Source: Gimesia chilikensis
Lineage (GTDB): Bacteria > Planctomycetota > Planctomycetia > Planctomycetales > Planctomycetaceae
Reading direction: 5' to 3'
Length of the DNA stretch: 64,000 nt
Assembly (NCBI RefSeq): GCF_008329715.1
Contig: NZ_VTSR01000032.1
Location: 806,001 to 870,000 of the forward strand
Shown: positions 40,588 to 50,000 of the stretch, one piece after another
Numbering within the stretch: the first letter of the stretch is position 1
How the letters are laid out: each line of letters starts with the position of its first letter
Notes under the pieces: generated by a model
What the model was told of the DNA's origin: nothing
Databases searched by the model: none
The model's input: only the letters and a program-made list of their open reading frames with translations
Position numbers and translations under genes: made by a program

Positions 40588-42384
40588 GTGTCGCTCATAG
40601 TCCAGAAGTTTGGTGGAACGAGTGTCGCTGATACCAGTAAGATTCAGGCTGCTGCCCGTCGCGCGACCGCCATGCATCAGGCGGGGCACCAGGTCGTGAT
40701 GGTTGTCAGCGCCCGCGGCAAAAAAACGGATGAACTGGTCGGCCTGGCTGCTGAAATCACTGATCGTCCGACTCCCCGCGAAATGGACATGTTGCTCTCT
40801 ACCGGCGAGCAGGAATCAGTGGCATTGATGGCGATGGCGATTCATAAACTGGGCGTCGAGGCGATCAGTCTGACGGGTTCTCAGATCGGCGTAGTGACTG
40901 ATTCCTCACACACGAAGGCGCGTATCATCTCAATCTCGACTGAGCGGATGAAAGCGGCTTTAAATGAAGGCAAGATTGTCATTGCTGCCGGCTTTCAGGG
41001 GCGGGACAAAGACTGGAATATTACCACCCTGGGACGTGGGGGAAGTGATACAACGGCGACTGCACTGGCAGCTGTTCTCGAGGCCGACATGTGCGAGATT
41101 TATACCGACGTCGAAGGGGTCTTCACCACCGATCCCCGAGTGGTTCCCGAGGCCCATCAGATGGCCAGCATCTCTTACGATGAAATGCTGGAACTGGCCA
41201 GCCTGGGAGCGGGTGTGATGCATTCGCGTTCTATTGAATTTGCCAAAAAATACAGAGTTCCCCTGAAGGTACGCCCCTCTTTTTCGGATGGTGAAGGCAC
41301 CTTGATCGCGGCACAGGCGCTGGATGCGGCTCCGGTCGTGACCGGTGTGGCCTTTGTGAGGGATGAGGTTCGCGTGAGCCTGACCGATATTCCGGACGAG
41401 CCGGGTATCATGAGCAGTATTTTTGCCCGGATGGCAGAGCGTAAAATTACCCTGGATATGATCGTTCAGGATGTGGGAACGGGGGGCCTGGCACGGGTAT
41501 CCTTTACCGTACCTCAGTCTGATCTTGCCGAGACGTTGACCGCAGCTGGCGAGGCAATTGAAGATATCGGTGCCGGCAAGATTCAGCATGGAACCAATCT
41601 GTCCAAGGTTTCCATCGTCGGCAGCGGCATGCGGAATAATTACGGTGTTGCCAGTCGGATGTTCTCAATCCTGGCAGACGCTGATATCAATGTGGGGATG
41701 ATTACTACCAGTGAAATAAAGGTGACGGTACTCGTCGACCGGGATCAATGCGATGAAGCAGTCCGTGTGATCCACAACGGTTTTGAGTTGGACCGTTTGA
41801 CCAGCTACGAATTTGCATCGAATCAGATTCAGGCTGGAGAGGGGCAGCCTGACGAGTCTCAGCAGAAAACAGCAGAACTGGAGCAGGAGATCGTCGATCA
41901 ACTCTCCCATATGGAAGACATCGTGGTCAGCGAAGTTCTGTTGGATCAGAGTCAGTCTCGAGTCACTGTCAGAAATCTGCCGGACAATCCGGGCATATGC
42001 TCGCGTCTGTTTTCCGTCGTCGCAGAAGGCGGTGTTTCCGTGGACATGATTGTGCAAAACATGGGCGAGGAGGAGCAGGCGCATCTTTCGTTCACCGTGC
42101 CGCGCACCTCGCTGGAAAAAAGCCTGAAACTGGTCGAGCCGCTGCTCTCGGAGTGGGGAGACGCCGAGCTGAGCCATGAGGCAGAGATTGCCAAGTTGTC
42201 GGTAGTTGGGATTGGACTTCGCAGCCATACGGGAGTCGGGCAGTCAATGTTCAGCGCCCTGGCGGAAGCGGAGATCAACATTCAGATGATCAACACCAGT
42301 GAAACCCGGATCAGCGCCGTCGTCGCTCTGGAAGATGGCGAAAAAGCCTACCAGGGCCTGCTGAAAAAGTTTGGTCTGAGCTAA
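40588..42384 (+). CDS. lysC: Aspartate kinase with four ACT domains
   Basis: Aspartate kinase makes aspartyl phosphate, the first step to lysine, threonine, methionine and diaminopimelate. The start is GTG with GGAG 7 nt upstream. The N-terminal kinase has [20 protein letters not shown] near residue 150, and [15 protein letters not shown] near 170. Four ACT-like segments follow: about 253-330, 333-405, 440-515 and 525-598. The usual enzyme has only one pair; the 598-residue form looks like an internal duplication of the regulatory pair, as also known in cyanobacteria. It follows the cell-wall cluster and may supply its diaminopimelate. Its stop overlaps that of the next, minus-strand, gene. 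Confidence 0.95.
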   Translation: MSLIVQKFGGTSVADTSKIQAAARRATAMHQAGHQVVMVVSARGKKTDELVGLAAEITDRPTPREMDMLLSTGEQESVALMAMAIHKLGVEAISLTGSQIGVVTDSSHTKARIISISTERMKAALNEGKIVIAAGFQGRDKDWNITTLGRGGSDTTATALAAVLEADMCEIYTDVEGVFTTDPRVVPEAHQMASISYDEMLELASLGAGVMHSRSIEFAKKYRVPLKVRPSFSDGEGTLIAAQALDAAPVVTGVAFVRDEVRVSLTDIPDEPGIMSSIFARMAERKITLDMIVQDVGTGGLARVSFTVPQSDLAETLTAAGEAIEDIGAGKIQHGTNLSKVSIVGSGMRNNYGVASRMFSILADADINVGMITTSEIKVTVLVDRDQCDEAVRVIHNGFELDRLTSYEFASNQIQAGEGQPDESQQKTAELEQEIVDQLSHMEDIVVSEVLLDQSQSRVTVRNLPDNPGICSRLFSVVAEGGVSVDMIVQNMGEEEQAHLSFTVPRTSLEKSLKLVEPLLSEWGDAELSHEAEIAKLSVVGIGLRSHTGVGQSMFSALAEAEINIQMINTSETRISAVVALEDGEKAYQGLLKKFGLS

Positions 42385-42764
42385 TCGTCTGTCGAGAGTG
42401 CTGTCTGCAGTAATCGCGGGAGGTTCGCGGAGAACTGGCTACGGGGCAGGACCTGGTCACAGCCTGCATCCCTGGCCTGCTGAAGTGTTTCTGTGTCGAC
42501 GTGCGGTCCGTATGCGATGCTGGTCAATTGCGGATATTGCTGCATCGTCCGGGACAGTAGTTCCCAGTCAATTTCTGGCTGATTTAAGTCAATGATCAGC
42601 AGTTGGGGGAGCTCGTTTGTCAGCTCTCCCAACGCCTGGGCCAGACTCAGGACGCAAGTAAAAGAGAAGCCATTGAGACGGGCGGCACCGGTGATCTGAC
42701 TTTGAAACATCAGATCGGCGCAGAGAATCACGATTTGGGATCGGGGTTCTGTTTCGCTGGTCAT
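42381..42764 (-). CDS. Degenerate response-regulator receiver-like protein
   Basis: The 127-residue protein has the alternating beta-alpha pattern of a receiver domain: [11 protein letters not shown], then [12 protein letters not shown] with the candidate phospho-acceptor Asp, IAYGPH, and [13 protein letters not shown]. The conserved Thr/Ser after the fourth strand is replaced by Gly/Pro and the conserved Lys by Arg. Phosphorylation signalling may therefore be lost or altered. It is a stand-alone domain with no output. It ends in a 4-bp overlap (CTAA) with lysC and lies at the end of the clpX-FHA-CaMKII-type gene string. Confidence 0.7.
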   Translation of the reverse strand: MTSETEPRSQIVILCADLMFQSQITGAARLNGFSFTCVLSLAQALGELTNELPQLLIIDLNQPEIDWELLSRTMQQYPQLTSIAYGPHVDTETLQQARDAGCDQVLPRSQFSANLPRLLQTALSTDD

Positions 42765-42836
42765 ACTAACTCAATCGTGGTTGTTCAGGCCTGAGCGAAC
42801 ATGATTAGACTGGGCAGGCCTGTCGCGGTTGGTATT

Positions 42837-43223
42837 TCAGATGGTGGAACGATGAAAATGGACATGCTGCCATTCTCCGTCCTGTTTCTGCCAGATGCGG
42901 GATTCTTCGCAGGCAGCACTGTGATCGTGGCCATGCTCGTCAATCGACTGTACCACGCGAATGTAGGTGACCAGGGCAACTTCTCCCATGATGGAAACCA
43001 TGGGGGAACTGATAGTAGACTGCCGCGGGCGACCTGTCGGGTTCATGTCGAAGTAGAAGCGATGAAAGTCCATCCCGGTTACGAGATGCCCCCGGGCTTC
43101 CGGTTCGAAACAGGTCAGCTCTTCATCGCAGAGACTGGTGTAGGTGTTCCAGTCTTTGTGATCAATGGAGTCGAGGAGCTGTTTGCTTAACTTCAGGAGG
43201 TCTTGTACATCGTTGTCTGACAT
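42837..43223 (-). CDS. CaMKII association-domain-like (NTF2 fold) protein
   Basis: I place the start at the ATG at 43223 (AGGA 8 nt upstream), giving 128 residues; a TTG 24 nt earlier is in frame. The whole protein matches the NTF2-like association domain of Ca2+/calmodulin-dependent kinase II: LLDSIDHKDWNTYTSLCDEE, LTCFEPEA, FHRFYFD and the C-terminal WQHVHFHRS. Such domains form oligomers and bind small ligands; bacterial functions are unknown. It lies 31 nt downstream of the FHA gene, so phosphopeptide-linked signalling is possible but not shown. Confidence 0.85.
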   Translation of the reverse strand: MSDNDVQDLLKLSKQLLDSIDHKDWNTYTSLCDEELTCFEPEARGHLVTGMDFHRFYFDMNPTGRPRQSTISSPMVSIMGEVALVTYIRVVQSIDEHGHDHSAACEESRIWQKQDGEWQHVHFHRSTI

Positions 43224-43254
43224 CTGCGGATCCTGCTCTGGTGACAAAGAAGAT

Positions 43255-43812
43255 TTAACTCTGCCTCATCTTATCCGTTAATTCAATTTCTGGAAATTGA
43301 ATCGTCTTTTTATTTTCTGAAGTTTCTAGATCTGGATTGTATTCGTCGATGGTCACGGTTTCGCTGGACTTTTTCCCGGATGATTTATCCTGGTTCTCCG
43401 GCAGATTCACTGCGACGGGGATCACATCGTCTGAAGCGGAGGCAAAAGGAAGCTCCGGCAGTAGTTCCCCCACGCTTTTGAGGTTGATTGTGGAGCCTAC
43501 GTCCACAAAGGCCTGTGGGTCGTAGTCGATACGAAAGCTGACGTCAGCAATCGAAAGTACACAGCCCGGCAGCAGCTTGGTATCCCGTTTGGGAGTGACC
43601 CGGTTTCCATCGATAAAAGTGCCGTTGGAACTGCCCAGGTCATGTACCAGCGCTACAGACTCAGTCAGGACGATCCTGCAGTGATGACGACTTACCAGAT
43701 CGGACTTAAGCTTTAAGTCGCAGTCGGCTGATCGGCCTACCAAAGTCGTTTTCGTGAGTGTCATCGACTTCAGTTTTTTAGACCCATTTTGAAGGCTCAG
43801 ACGAATTTTCAT
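43255..43812 (-). CDS. FHA-domain protein
   Basis: I choose the ATG at 43812 (185 residues) because the clpX terminator lies just upstream; the frame opens earlier through that hairpin. The FHA domain covers about residues 1-100, with VGRSADCDLKL, the phosphothreonine-binding pattern SRHHCRI, and DLGSSNGTFIDG. It is followed by a Pro/Asp/Ser-rich linker and a short polar C-terminus with no second domain. FHA domains bind phosphothreonine, usually made by Ser/Thr kinases, which are abundant in planctomycetes. It is the probable first gene of the FHA-CaMKII-type-receiver group. Confidence 0.87.
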   Translation of the reverse strand: MKIRLSLQNGSKKLKSMTLTKTTLVGRSADCDLKLKSDLVSRHHCRIVLTESVALVHDLGSSNGTFIDGNRVTPKRDTKLLPGCVLSIADVSFRIDYDPQAFVDVGSTINLKSVGELLPELPFASASDDVIPVAVNLPENQDKSSGKKSSETVTIDEYNPDLETSENKKTIQFPEIELTDKMRQS

Positions 43813-43832
43813 AACGATTGACCACACATAAG

Positions 43833-43861
43833 AAAACCCGCCGGAGGGCTGCTCCGGCGGG
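43833..43861 (-). terminator. Rho-independent terminator of clpX
   Basis: CCCGCCGGAG (43837-43846) is perfectly complementary to CTCCGGCGGG (43852-43861), a 10-bp GC-rich stem with a 5-nt loop. On the minus strand it is followed by TTTTC. It sits about 45 nt after the clpX stop and separates clpX from the FHA group. Confidence 0.88.
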
Positions 43862-43907
43862 AAATTGTTCATTTCAGGTTCATTATAGATTCTGCCCAGG
43901 GGCAAGT

Positions 43908-45191
43908 CTATGCGGCTGCTGAGTCATCTTTGGGGAAAAGATGTTCAGTGCCCCGGATGATTTCCGGAGTGACCACGTATTTCTTGCCGGCTTCCTGCTC
44001 GGGCAGTTCGTACATGATGTCGAACATAGCCTGTTCGATCACGCTACGTAAACCACGAGCTCCGGTGTTCTTTTTCTGGGCGATACAGGCAATTTCATGC
44101 AAGGCTGCATCTGTGAATTCCAGTTCGGCGTTTTCCATTTCGAAGAACTTCTGAAACTGGCGAACCAGAGAATTCTTTGGTTCCTGCAGGACGCGAACCA
44201 GATCGTTTTCTTCCAGCTGACTGAGCGTGGAGAGAACGGGGAGTCGTCCGAGCAGTTCGGGGATCAGGCCAAATTCAAGGACATCGTCGACCGAGGCCTG
44301 GGCCAGCAGGTCGTTCTTGGACTTTTCCTGGTCTTTCTTCTGATGGGATTGTCCAAAGCCGATAGTCTTGCGACCGAGTCGCTTACCGACAATGTCTTCG
44401 AGTCCCACAAAAGTACCACCGCAGATAAACAGGATGTTGCTGGTATCAAGCTGGATGTACTGTTGCTCGGGATGCTTGCGGCCGCCTTGAGGAGGCACGT
44501 TGGCAACGGTGCCTTCCAGCATCTTGAGCAGTGCCTGCTGAACCCCTTCTCCGGAAACGTCGCGTGTAATCGAAACGTTCTGGCTGGTCTTTCCGATCTT
44601 ATCGATCTCGTCGATGAACAGAATCCCGCGCTGGGCAGCTTCTACATCGAAATCAGCAGCATGCAGCAGTTTGAGGAGCAGGTTTTCAACGTCTTCACCG
44701 ACGTAACCGGCTTCTGTGAGGGTTGTGGCATCACCGATGGCGAAAGGCACCTGCAGGTAGCGAGCCAGACTCTTAGCGAGCAGGGTCTTACCGGAGCCAG
44801 TGGGGCCGATCAGCAGGATGTTAGATTTATCCAGTTCTACATCTGAACTGGCTTCCTCGGCGTGCATCAGTCGCTTGTAGTGATTGTGGACAGCAACCGC
44901 CATGACTTTCTTGGCACGTTCCTGGCCGATGACGTAGTCATTCAGGTGTGTGACAATTTCCCGGGGAGTTGGAACATTCTTGAACAGTTTTTTAGTCGTT
45001 CCACGACGACGATGCTCCTGTTCCAGAATCGACTGGCAGACTTCTATACATTCTCCACAGATATAGGCATTATCGGGCCCCTCTACCAGAGGGCCGACTT
45101 CGCGATAACTTTTTCTACAGAAAGAGCAGTTCGCATTTTTCTTACCAGAAGAATTACGTTTTCCAGAGGTGATATCTCGTCCGGTGGGCAT
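43908..45191 (-). CDS. clpX: ATP-dependent Clp protease ATP-binding subunit ClpX
   Basis: The 427-residue AAA+ unfoldase feeds tagged proteins to ClpP. The N-terminal zinc-binding domain shows CSFC and CGEC pairs near residues 23-50. Walker A is GPTGSGKT near 130, followed by [11 protein letters not shown]. Walker B is LFIDEIDKI, and the sensor-type [13 protein letters not shown] and the ELLGRLPVL segment follow. A good ribosome site (AAGGGAAG) precedes the ATG. clpP is not adjacent. Confidence 0.97.
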   Translation of the reverse strand: MPTGRDITSGKRNSSGKKNANCSFCRKSYREVGPLVEGPDNAYICGECIEVCQSILEQEHRRRGTTKKLFKNVPTPREIVTHLNDYVIGQERAKKVMAVAVHNHYKRLMHAEEASSDVELDKSNILLIGPTGSGKTLLAKSLARYLQVPFAIGDATTLTEAGYVGEDVENLLLKLLHAADFDVEAAQRGILFIDEIDKIGKTSQNVSITRDVSGEGVQQALLKMLEGTVANVPPQGGRKHPEQQYIQLDTSNILFICGGTFVGLEDIVGKRLGRKTIGFGQSHQKKDQEKSKNDLLAQASVDDVLEFGLIPELLGRLPVLSTLSQLEENDLVRVLQEPKNSLVRQFQKFFEMENAELEFTDAALHEIACIAQKKNTGARGLRSVIEQAMFDIMYELPEQEAGKKYVVTPEIIRGTEHLFPKDDSAAA

Positions 45192-45388
45192 AGCTTCCCT
45201 TCAACGGTGTCAACTAAATTATGGCGTTCAACGTCCAGTGAGTTTTGATTCTGCCTCCCTGCAAATCACTCGATAGGTATAACTTGTGAAATGAGTTCCT
45301 CATTTAGAATCAGAAATAATTATCAGAGGCAATCAATCGGGTGATACAGTCGTTTCCAAACAGGAACTCGATGAAGCACAGCTGACCT

Positions 45389-45742
45389 TCAACCGGGAAG
45401 TTGCTGGTCACTCACATCTGGAGAATCGGACAACTCGTCTTTCTTCTCTTGTTCCGGATTGTTATCGGATGAATCAACAAGCCGTTTTTTGATGGATCGG
45501 AATTCGTCGTCGGTAAGGTCACCTTCTCGTTGCATTTCTGCGAACTGGAGCAGTAATTCACGCGCATCGACATGACGATCTTCATTTTCCCTAAAACGTC
45601 CTACGATCCATACGATTAACCAAATCAAAAAAATGATTAGTAAAACTGCCAGGCACCACTCAACGGCGTGTCCGTCAAAGAGTTCCTTAAACAGCTTCTG
45701 CTTAGCCGCCTGATTTCCCTGTAATAAATAATTCTGAGTCAC
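45389..45742 (-). CDS. Small membrane protein with SHOCT-like C-terminus
   Basis: The 117-residue protein has one strong membrane helix (about residues 29-48, CLAVLLIIFLIWLIVWIVG), then basic residues. A short amphipathic segment, LLQFAEMQREGDLTDDEFRS, is typical of SHOCT (short C-terminal) domains, although in the middle of the protein here. The tail is acidic and polar. It is alone, 197 nt from clpX. Function is unknown. Confidence 0.7.
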   Translation of the reverse strand: MTQNYLLQGNQAAKQKLFKELFDGHAVEWCLAVLLIIFLIWLIVWIVGRFRENEDRHVDARELLLQFAEMQREGDLTDDEFRSIKKRLVDSSDNNPEQEKKDELSDSPDVSDQQLPG

Positions 45743-46367
45743 TTTAAAATCAGCAGAAGGAAATCTCGTTCTGCCTTTCCTAGTTTAAACCTGCGACAGT
45801 CACCTCGACCGCGTCCCTTTGAACGTGAAGTCCATCTGAACGCTGCTGAGCTTTTCTTCATTATTGGAAAGAACCATAATTCAGGCAAGCCCTGTTGAGT
45901 CTGAGTGCCCTGGCTGTGGTTTAAATGAAGTTGCATATCATGCGCCAAAGTCGAGCAAAATACGGTGGGAAATCAAAACAGGTGTTCTGTGGTGAATCGC
46001 ATAATTGTGGCGTTTTGGAATAAAACACCTTAAATACAGGGGTGATCGGGTTTTTCCAGAAGCCTGAAAGGGAACCGGGCCACAGCAGGGATTGGGTACA
46101 ACCGAACAGAGAGAGCACTCACAGTTCCAGTGAATCTGGTAAGACTTACATTGTCGATATTACCTTAAGTTGAACGAGAATCATTATTTGGGAAGTGACG
46201 AATCGCCAGAGATCTCCGGCTCACGGGGGTGCCTTGCATTGCATACCGGACTCATCACTTTTATGATCTCTTCTGCCAGTAACTACGTATAATAGAAGTC
46301 TGCCTGATGGGCAGCGAATTTTGATTTATGACTGATAACGACCGGTTTTGAATTTCAGGGATTACGA
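45743..46367 (+). other. Intergenic region between divergent SHOCT-like and 46368 genes
   Basis: 625 bases without a convincing gene. A perfect TATAAT at 46288-46293 lies 75 nt before the plus-strand gene at 46368. Nothing else stands out. Confidence 0.5.
46288..46293 (+). promoter_or_regulatory. Candidate -10 box for the 46368-47558 genes
   Basis: TATAAT matches the sigma70 consensus, in the right place to start a transcript through the gene at 46368 and the aldolase gene. No good -35 is visible at 17 nt, so this is only a candidate. Confidence 0.3.
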
Positions 46368-46850
46368 ATGGACTTTGAAAAGCGTCTTAAGCACGCGATC
46401 AACAAGGGGCGTGCGGCCAAAGATGAAGAAACCCGGCAGGAAGTCGGTAAGAAGATGTCCGAGGAGGAGTTTCGTAATCTTCATCTGAAGTACCGACTCG
46501 AACTGACTGACCACATTGATAACTGTCTGAAGAAACTGGCCGATCATTTCCCGGGTTTTCAGTTTAATACAGTCATGGGCGAAGAGGGCTGGGGATCCCG
46601 CATTACCCGCGATGATGTCAATCTGTCACGTGGCAAGGCACAGACCCTGTACAGTCGTCTGGAAATGATTGTCAGGCCATTTACAGAGACACATATTATT
46701 GAACTGGTTGCTAAAGCAACCATTCGCAATAAAGAGACCTTTAACCGCTCGCATTATCAGTTTATTGCAGAGGCTGACATTCAGTCTTTTCAGGACCTCA
46801 TGGACTTGTGGATCCTGGAATTTGCCGAACAGTTCTCTTTTCAGTCATAA
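46368..46850 (+). CDS. Protein of unknown function
   Basis: The 160-residue soluble protein starts MDFEKRLKHAINKGRAAKDE, has a charged helical N-terminus, and a C-terminal half of mixed strands and helices (FNRSHYQFIAEADIQSFQDL). No signal peptide or membrane helix is present. I do not recognise the family. AGGG precedes the ATG, the composition is that of a normal protein, and it lies 60 nt before the aldolase gene, so co-transcription is likely. Confidence 0.75.
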   Translation: MDFEKRLKHAINKGRAAKDEETRQEVGKKMSEEEFRNLHLKYRLELTDHIDNCLKKLADHFPGFQFNTVMGEEGWGSRITRDDVNLSRGKAQTLYSRLEMIVRPFTETHIIELVAKATIRNKETFNRSHYQFIAEADIQSFQDLMDLWILEFAEQFSFQS

Positions 46851-46910
46851 TAAACGAATTCTATTCCTATCAGCTTGATCAAGATATCAGAGAAACAGGG
46901 GTAACAGCAG

Positions 46911-47558
46911 ATGAGTCGTCACGCGGATTTCTCACAGGTTATGGATCGTGGTGCAGTGGCGATTATTCGCGCTCCCTCCAGTGAATTACTGGTCGATGTT
47001 TCCAAAGCCATCTATGCCGGGGGCCTGGATGTGATTGAAGTCACATTTACCGTCCCCAATGTTCTGGATATTCTGGCTCAAGTGAAACGTGAGATCGGCG
47101 ACAAGATCCTCTTGGGCGCCGGGACCGTTCTCGACCCGGAATCAGCGCGGGCCGCGATTCTGGCCGGGGCGGAGTTTATTGTGACTCCGACTGTGAATCC
47201 AGAAGTGATCGAGCTCTGTAACCGTTATGATAAACTGATCATGACGGGCGCGTTTACTCCCACGGAGGTGCTGACTGCCTGGGAATCCGGAGCGGACATT
47301 ATTAAGGTCTTCCCGGCTTTTGTCGGTGGTCCCGAATATCTCAAAGCCCTGCACGGTCCCCTGCCCCAGATCCCGCTCATGCCTACCGGCGGAGTCGATC
47401 TGGAAACGCTGCCAGCCTATATGAAAGCGGGTGCCTGTGCCGTTGGACTTGGCAGTTCGCTGGTGACGAAGCAGATGGTCGCTGATGGCGATCTGGAAGG
47501 GATCCAGAAGTTGACCGCTGAATACATGGCCAAAATTGCCGAGCTTCGCAAAGCCTGA
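46911..47558 (+). CDS. eda: 2-keto-3-deoxy-6-phosphogluconate/4-hydroxy-2-oxoglutarate aldolase
   Basis: This class I aldolase splits KDPG into pyruvate and glyceraldehyde 3-phosphate. The 215-residue TIM barrel has IEVTFTVPN near residue 40, GAGTVLDPESA near 65, EFIVTPTVNPEV near 85, and the Schiff-base lysine in DIIKVFPAF near 130. PTGGVDLE is the phosphate-binding segment near 160. No edd or other Entner-Doudoroff gene is adjacent, so it may instead serve sugar-acid breakdown. A weak hairpin overlaps the stop codon. Confidence 0.93.
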   Translation: MSRHADFSQVMDRGAVAIIRAPSSELLVDVSKAIYAGGLDVIEVTFTVPNVLDILAQVKREIGDKILLGAGTVLDPESARAAILAGAEFIVTPTVNPEVIELCNRYDKLIMTGAFTPTEVLTAWESGADIIKVFPAFVGGPEYLKALHGPLPQIPLMPTGGVDLETLPAYMKAGACAVGLGSSLVTKQMVADGDLEGIQKLTAEYMAKIAELRKA

Positions 47559-47915
47559 TTCAACAAGGCTTTATAAATTACTGGCCAGTCTGGTCATATA
47601 GGTCTGACGGGTTGAAGCAGTACTGATACGACTGTTTCAACCCGAAAGATCGTCTCAAGTCCTAAGATCCGAATGGACGATATTTTCCGATAGTCGGCAT
47701 TCGGTCTACTAGTGGTCCGTCAATCCTGAATTGACGGTTCAAGCGACGCCAGGCGAGCGTACGGCCCATTTCAGGCTGCTTGTCATGCCAGGGTCTGATC
47801 CATCACTAGTATCCCCGTACGTCATGGCTGTTGGATCAGTTACCATAATCGCAGGAGGGGCTCCAGGGCAGGATGGCCTGATTCTATCGTCATCCAGCCA
47901 TGGAGGTGCATTGGC
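47559..47915 (+). other. Intergenic region with serial stem-loops
   Basis: Exact complementary arms occur at CGGGTTGAA/TTCAACCCG (47608-47616 and 47636-47644), CCGTCAAT/ATTGACGG (47717-47724 and 47730-47737), CGTACGG/CCGTACG (47758-47764 and 47815-47821), and CTGATCCA/TGGATCAG (47795-47802 and 47832-47839). The last two pairs interleave, so they are either alternative or pseudoknotted. It could be a 5' leader for the secreted-protein gene or a small RNA. A short frame from a TTG at 47731 ends in ATGA overlap with the next gene, but I do not consider it coding. Confidence 0.4.
47608..47644 (+). other. Stem-loop downstream of eda
   Basis: A 9-bp perfect stem CGGGTTGAA/TTCAACCCG, extended after one mismatch by CAG/CTG. 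There is no T-tract after it. It is the strongest individual hairpin of the region. Confidence 0.5.
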
Positions 47916-49553
47916 ATGAGACTATTTTCACTACTGGTAATCAGTTGCTGTATCTGGAGTGGCGCTGCAACTTCTGTTTCTGCAGCGACGGCATCGCCTG
48001 TCTTTACCAGTAAAACGCAGTTCCGGATTCCTTATCACTACGATCAGGCGGAAATTGATCGTCTGGGTGCCCGGGAGATCCGCCTCTATGTCTCGACCGA
48101 TCGCGGAGTCAGCTGGAATCATCAGCAATCGGTATCTCCTTCGACGCGGAAATTTCCTTTCACGGCGACCCAGGATGGCGAATACTGGTTCTCGGTCCGG
48201 ACGCTTGATGCCAATAATCAACTGCACCCTTCGGGGAGTGTTTTCGAACCTGGTCTGCGTGTGGTCATCGATACCACCCCTCCCCAGCTCGATCTGGATC
48301 TGAAACAGGTTTCTCCGGGAAAAGTTCAGCTGATCTGGAATGCTGAGGACAAATATCTAGACCCCACTAAACTGGTTCTGGAATATGCCCAGAATGGGAG
48401 CCAGGACTGGCAACGTGTGATTGTTGCCCCTAACAGCCGAGGTCAGACAACCTGGTCAATTTCCCAGGGGGGCGTTGTTTCGGTACGCGGCATGATCAAA
48501 GACCGGGCGAACAACGTGGGGAGCAGCCAGAAACAGATTCGCGTTGTCGCTGCAGCCAGTCGCACATTACCCAAGCCGAAGCAGGATCTGCCAGATTTCA
48601 ATCAGCCGATCGCGCAGGGGACTCTTCCCGATCAGAGTTTAACACAGAACGATCCGGGTTCACCGGCTCCTTATTCCAGTCTGAAGCAACCCGGTCAGCC
48701 GGAACAGCCTGGGGCGCTTGAACAATCTACTCCGCTGGCGAATCGTCAGATGCCCGGGGTCTTTCCCCGAGAGGGGCAATTTGATCCCGCTCCACCAGCG
48801 GGGGCTCCTATCCAGGATTCGGTCAAAGGACAGTACGTTGCCGATGATCCCGAAAAACGGCCTGCATATGCGAAAAACCGGTATCCGATGCCTGCGCAAA
48901 ACTGGTCAGCTGATCGGAAACAGGTATTGAATGGGACTCAGTTCCAGATCGGTTTCCAGGTCGACGAGGTTGGACCTTCGGGAGTGGGAGCTGTCGAGCT
49001 TTATATTACAGAAGACAATGGCCAGAAATGGTATAAATACGGTGAAGATCCCGATAAACAGAGTCCCTTCCAGGTCGAAGTTCCTAACGATGGAATTTAC
49101 GGATTTACCCTGCGGGTTCGCAGTGGTGCGGGGTTGGCCGATGCCCTGCCCAAATCAGGCGAAAAGCCGGATGTGGTCGTTGTGGTAGATCGTCAGGCTC
49201 CGGTGCTTCAACTGGATCCAGTGGTTCAGGGAGTGGGAGGGGAAGCGAATAAAGTCACGATTTCGTGGAATATCAGCGAGCCTAACCCTGCAGAAAAGCC
49301 AATTGCCATCAACTACTCGACCCAGCCAGGCGGTCCCTGGGAGCCGATTGTAGAGTGGCAGGAAGACCAGGGGCGGTTTACCTGGTCGGTTCGCCCCGGG
49401 AATCCTTCCAAATTTTATCTGCAGGTTGTTGCGAGAGATGCCGCCGGCAACATCTCTCAACAAGTGACACCTCAGCCGATCGTAGTCGACCTGACGAAGC
49501 CGTCAGGCCGGATCGTGGATGTGGAAGTTCTGAGCAGAAAGCCTTCTTACTAA
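47916..49553 (+). CDS. Secreted protein with Ig-like/fibronectin-like repeats, unknown function
   Basis: The 545-residue protein begins with a signal peptide (residues 1-25, ending near SVSAA). Two similar regions, about 35-210 and 330-540, each contain a segment of the type REIRLYVSTDRGVSW / AVELYITEDNGQKWY, followed by an Asp-rich segment DTTPPQLDLDL / DRQAPVLQLDP. This suggests duplicated beta-sandwich modules. A Pro/Gln-rich linker joins them. GGAGG lies 9 nt upstream. It is probably at the cell surface. The stop overlaps the minus-strand tatA stop by 4 bp. Confidence 0.82.
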   Translation: MRLFSLLVISCCIWSGAATSVSAATASPVFTSKTQFRIPYHYDQAEIDRLGAREIRLYVSTDRGVSWNHQQSVSPSTRKFPFTATQDGEYWFSVRTLDANNQLHPSGSVFEPGLRVVIDTTPPQLDLDLKQVSPGKVQLIWNAEDKYLDPTKLVLEYAQNGSQDWQRVIVAPNSRGQTTWSISQGGVVSVRGMIKDRANNVGSSQKQIRVVAAASRTLPKPKQDLPDFNQPIAQGTLPDQSLTQNDPGSPAPYSSLKQPGQPEQPGALEQSTPLANRQMPGVFPREGQFDPAPPAGAPIQDSVKGQYVADDPEKRPAYAKNRYPMPAQNWSADRKQVLNGTQFQIGFQVDEVGPSGVGAVELYITEDNGQKWYKYGEDPDKQSPFQVEVPNDGIYGFTLRVRSGAGLADALPKSGEKPDVVVVVDRQAPVLQLDPVVQGVGGEANKVTISWNISEPNPAEKPIAINYSTQPGGPWEPIVEWQEDQGRFTWSVRPGNPSKFYLQVVARDAAGNISQQVTPQPIVVDLTKPSGRIVDVEVLSRKPSY

Positions 49554-49873
49554 GCCTGCTCTGATTTTTCTTCTTTGGGTTCGGAACTGGGCACTTCGAA
49601 TTTTGGAGCAGTGAATTCTTCCGAACGTTCTTCCGGTTTGGGGCGTGGTGTTTCAGGCTGAGAATGTGAGTAAGAAGCCTGATTGACTTCGTCCTCGATA
49701 CCACTCACTCCCTTTTTGAATTCGACAATCCCCTTACCCAGGCTGCGTGCGACTTCTGGCAATCGTTTGCCAAACAGCAGCAGGGCAATAATGCCGACAA
49801 TAATCATTTCATAACCGCCAGGCATACCCAGAAAGGCGGGGACGGCATTGATGTGTGTGATGGTCTGGAACAT
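49550..49873 (-). CDS. tatA: Sec-independent translocase component TatA/TatB type (long tail)
   Basis: The 107-residue protein has an N-terminal membrane helix with the typical IVGIIALLLFGKRLPEVARSLG, then an amphipathic helix and FKKGVSGIEDEV. The tail is Glu/Pro/Ser-rich. TatA/E forms the protein-conducting ring of twin-arginine transport. AGAGG precedes the ATG. A second, shorter tatA-like gene lies immediately upstream on the same strand (127-nt gap); tatC is not in the window. Confidence 0.9.
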   Translation of the reverse strand: MFQTITHINAVPAFLGMPGGYEMIIVGIIALLLFGKRLPEVARSLGKGIVEFKKGVSGIEDEVNQASYSHSQPETPRPKPEERSEEFTAPKFEVPSSEPKEEKSEQA

Positions 49874-50000
49874 GTTTTAACCTCTCAATTATCATGAAGG
49901 TGATGAAGGTGTTCCGCAAATTGGAAAGCACTGTGCACCTTGTGGCGATTGGAAACTGAATTCAACCTCTGATTCGCGCCGTCTCGGTTCGTCAGCCTGA

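Noticed and set aside
44097-44846. 249-codon open frame on the plus strand inside clpX
   Set aside because: It is antisense to clpX, which carries all its motifs. No product is recognisable.
47731-47919. Small frame starting TTG and overlapping the secreted-protein start as ATGA
   Set aside because: It has no ribosome site or family features and lies across several inverted repeats. The downstream gene has its own strong ribosome site, so coupling is not needed.
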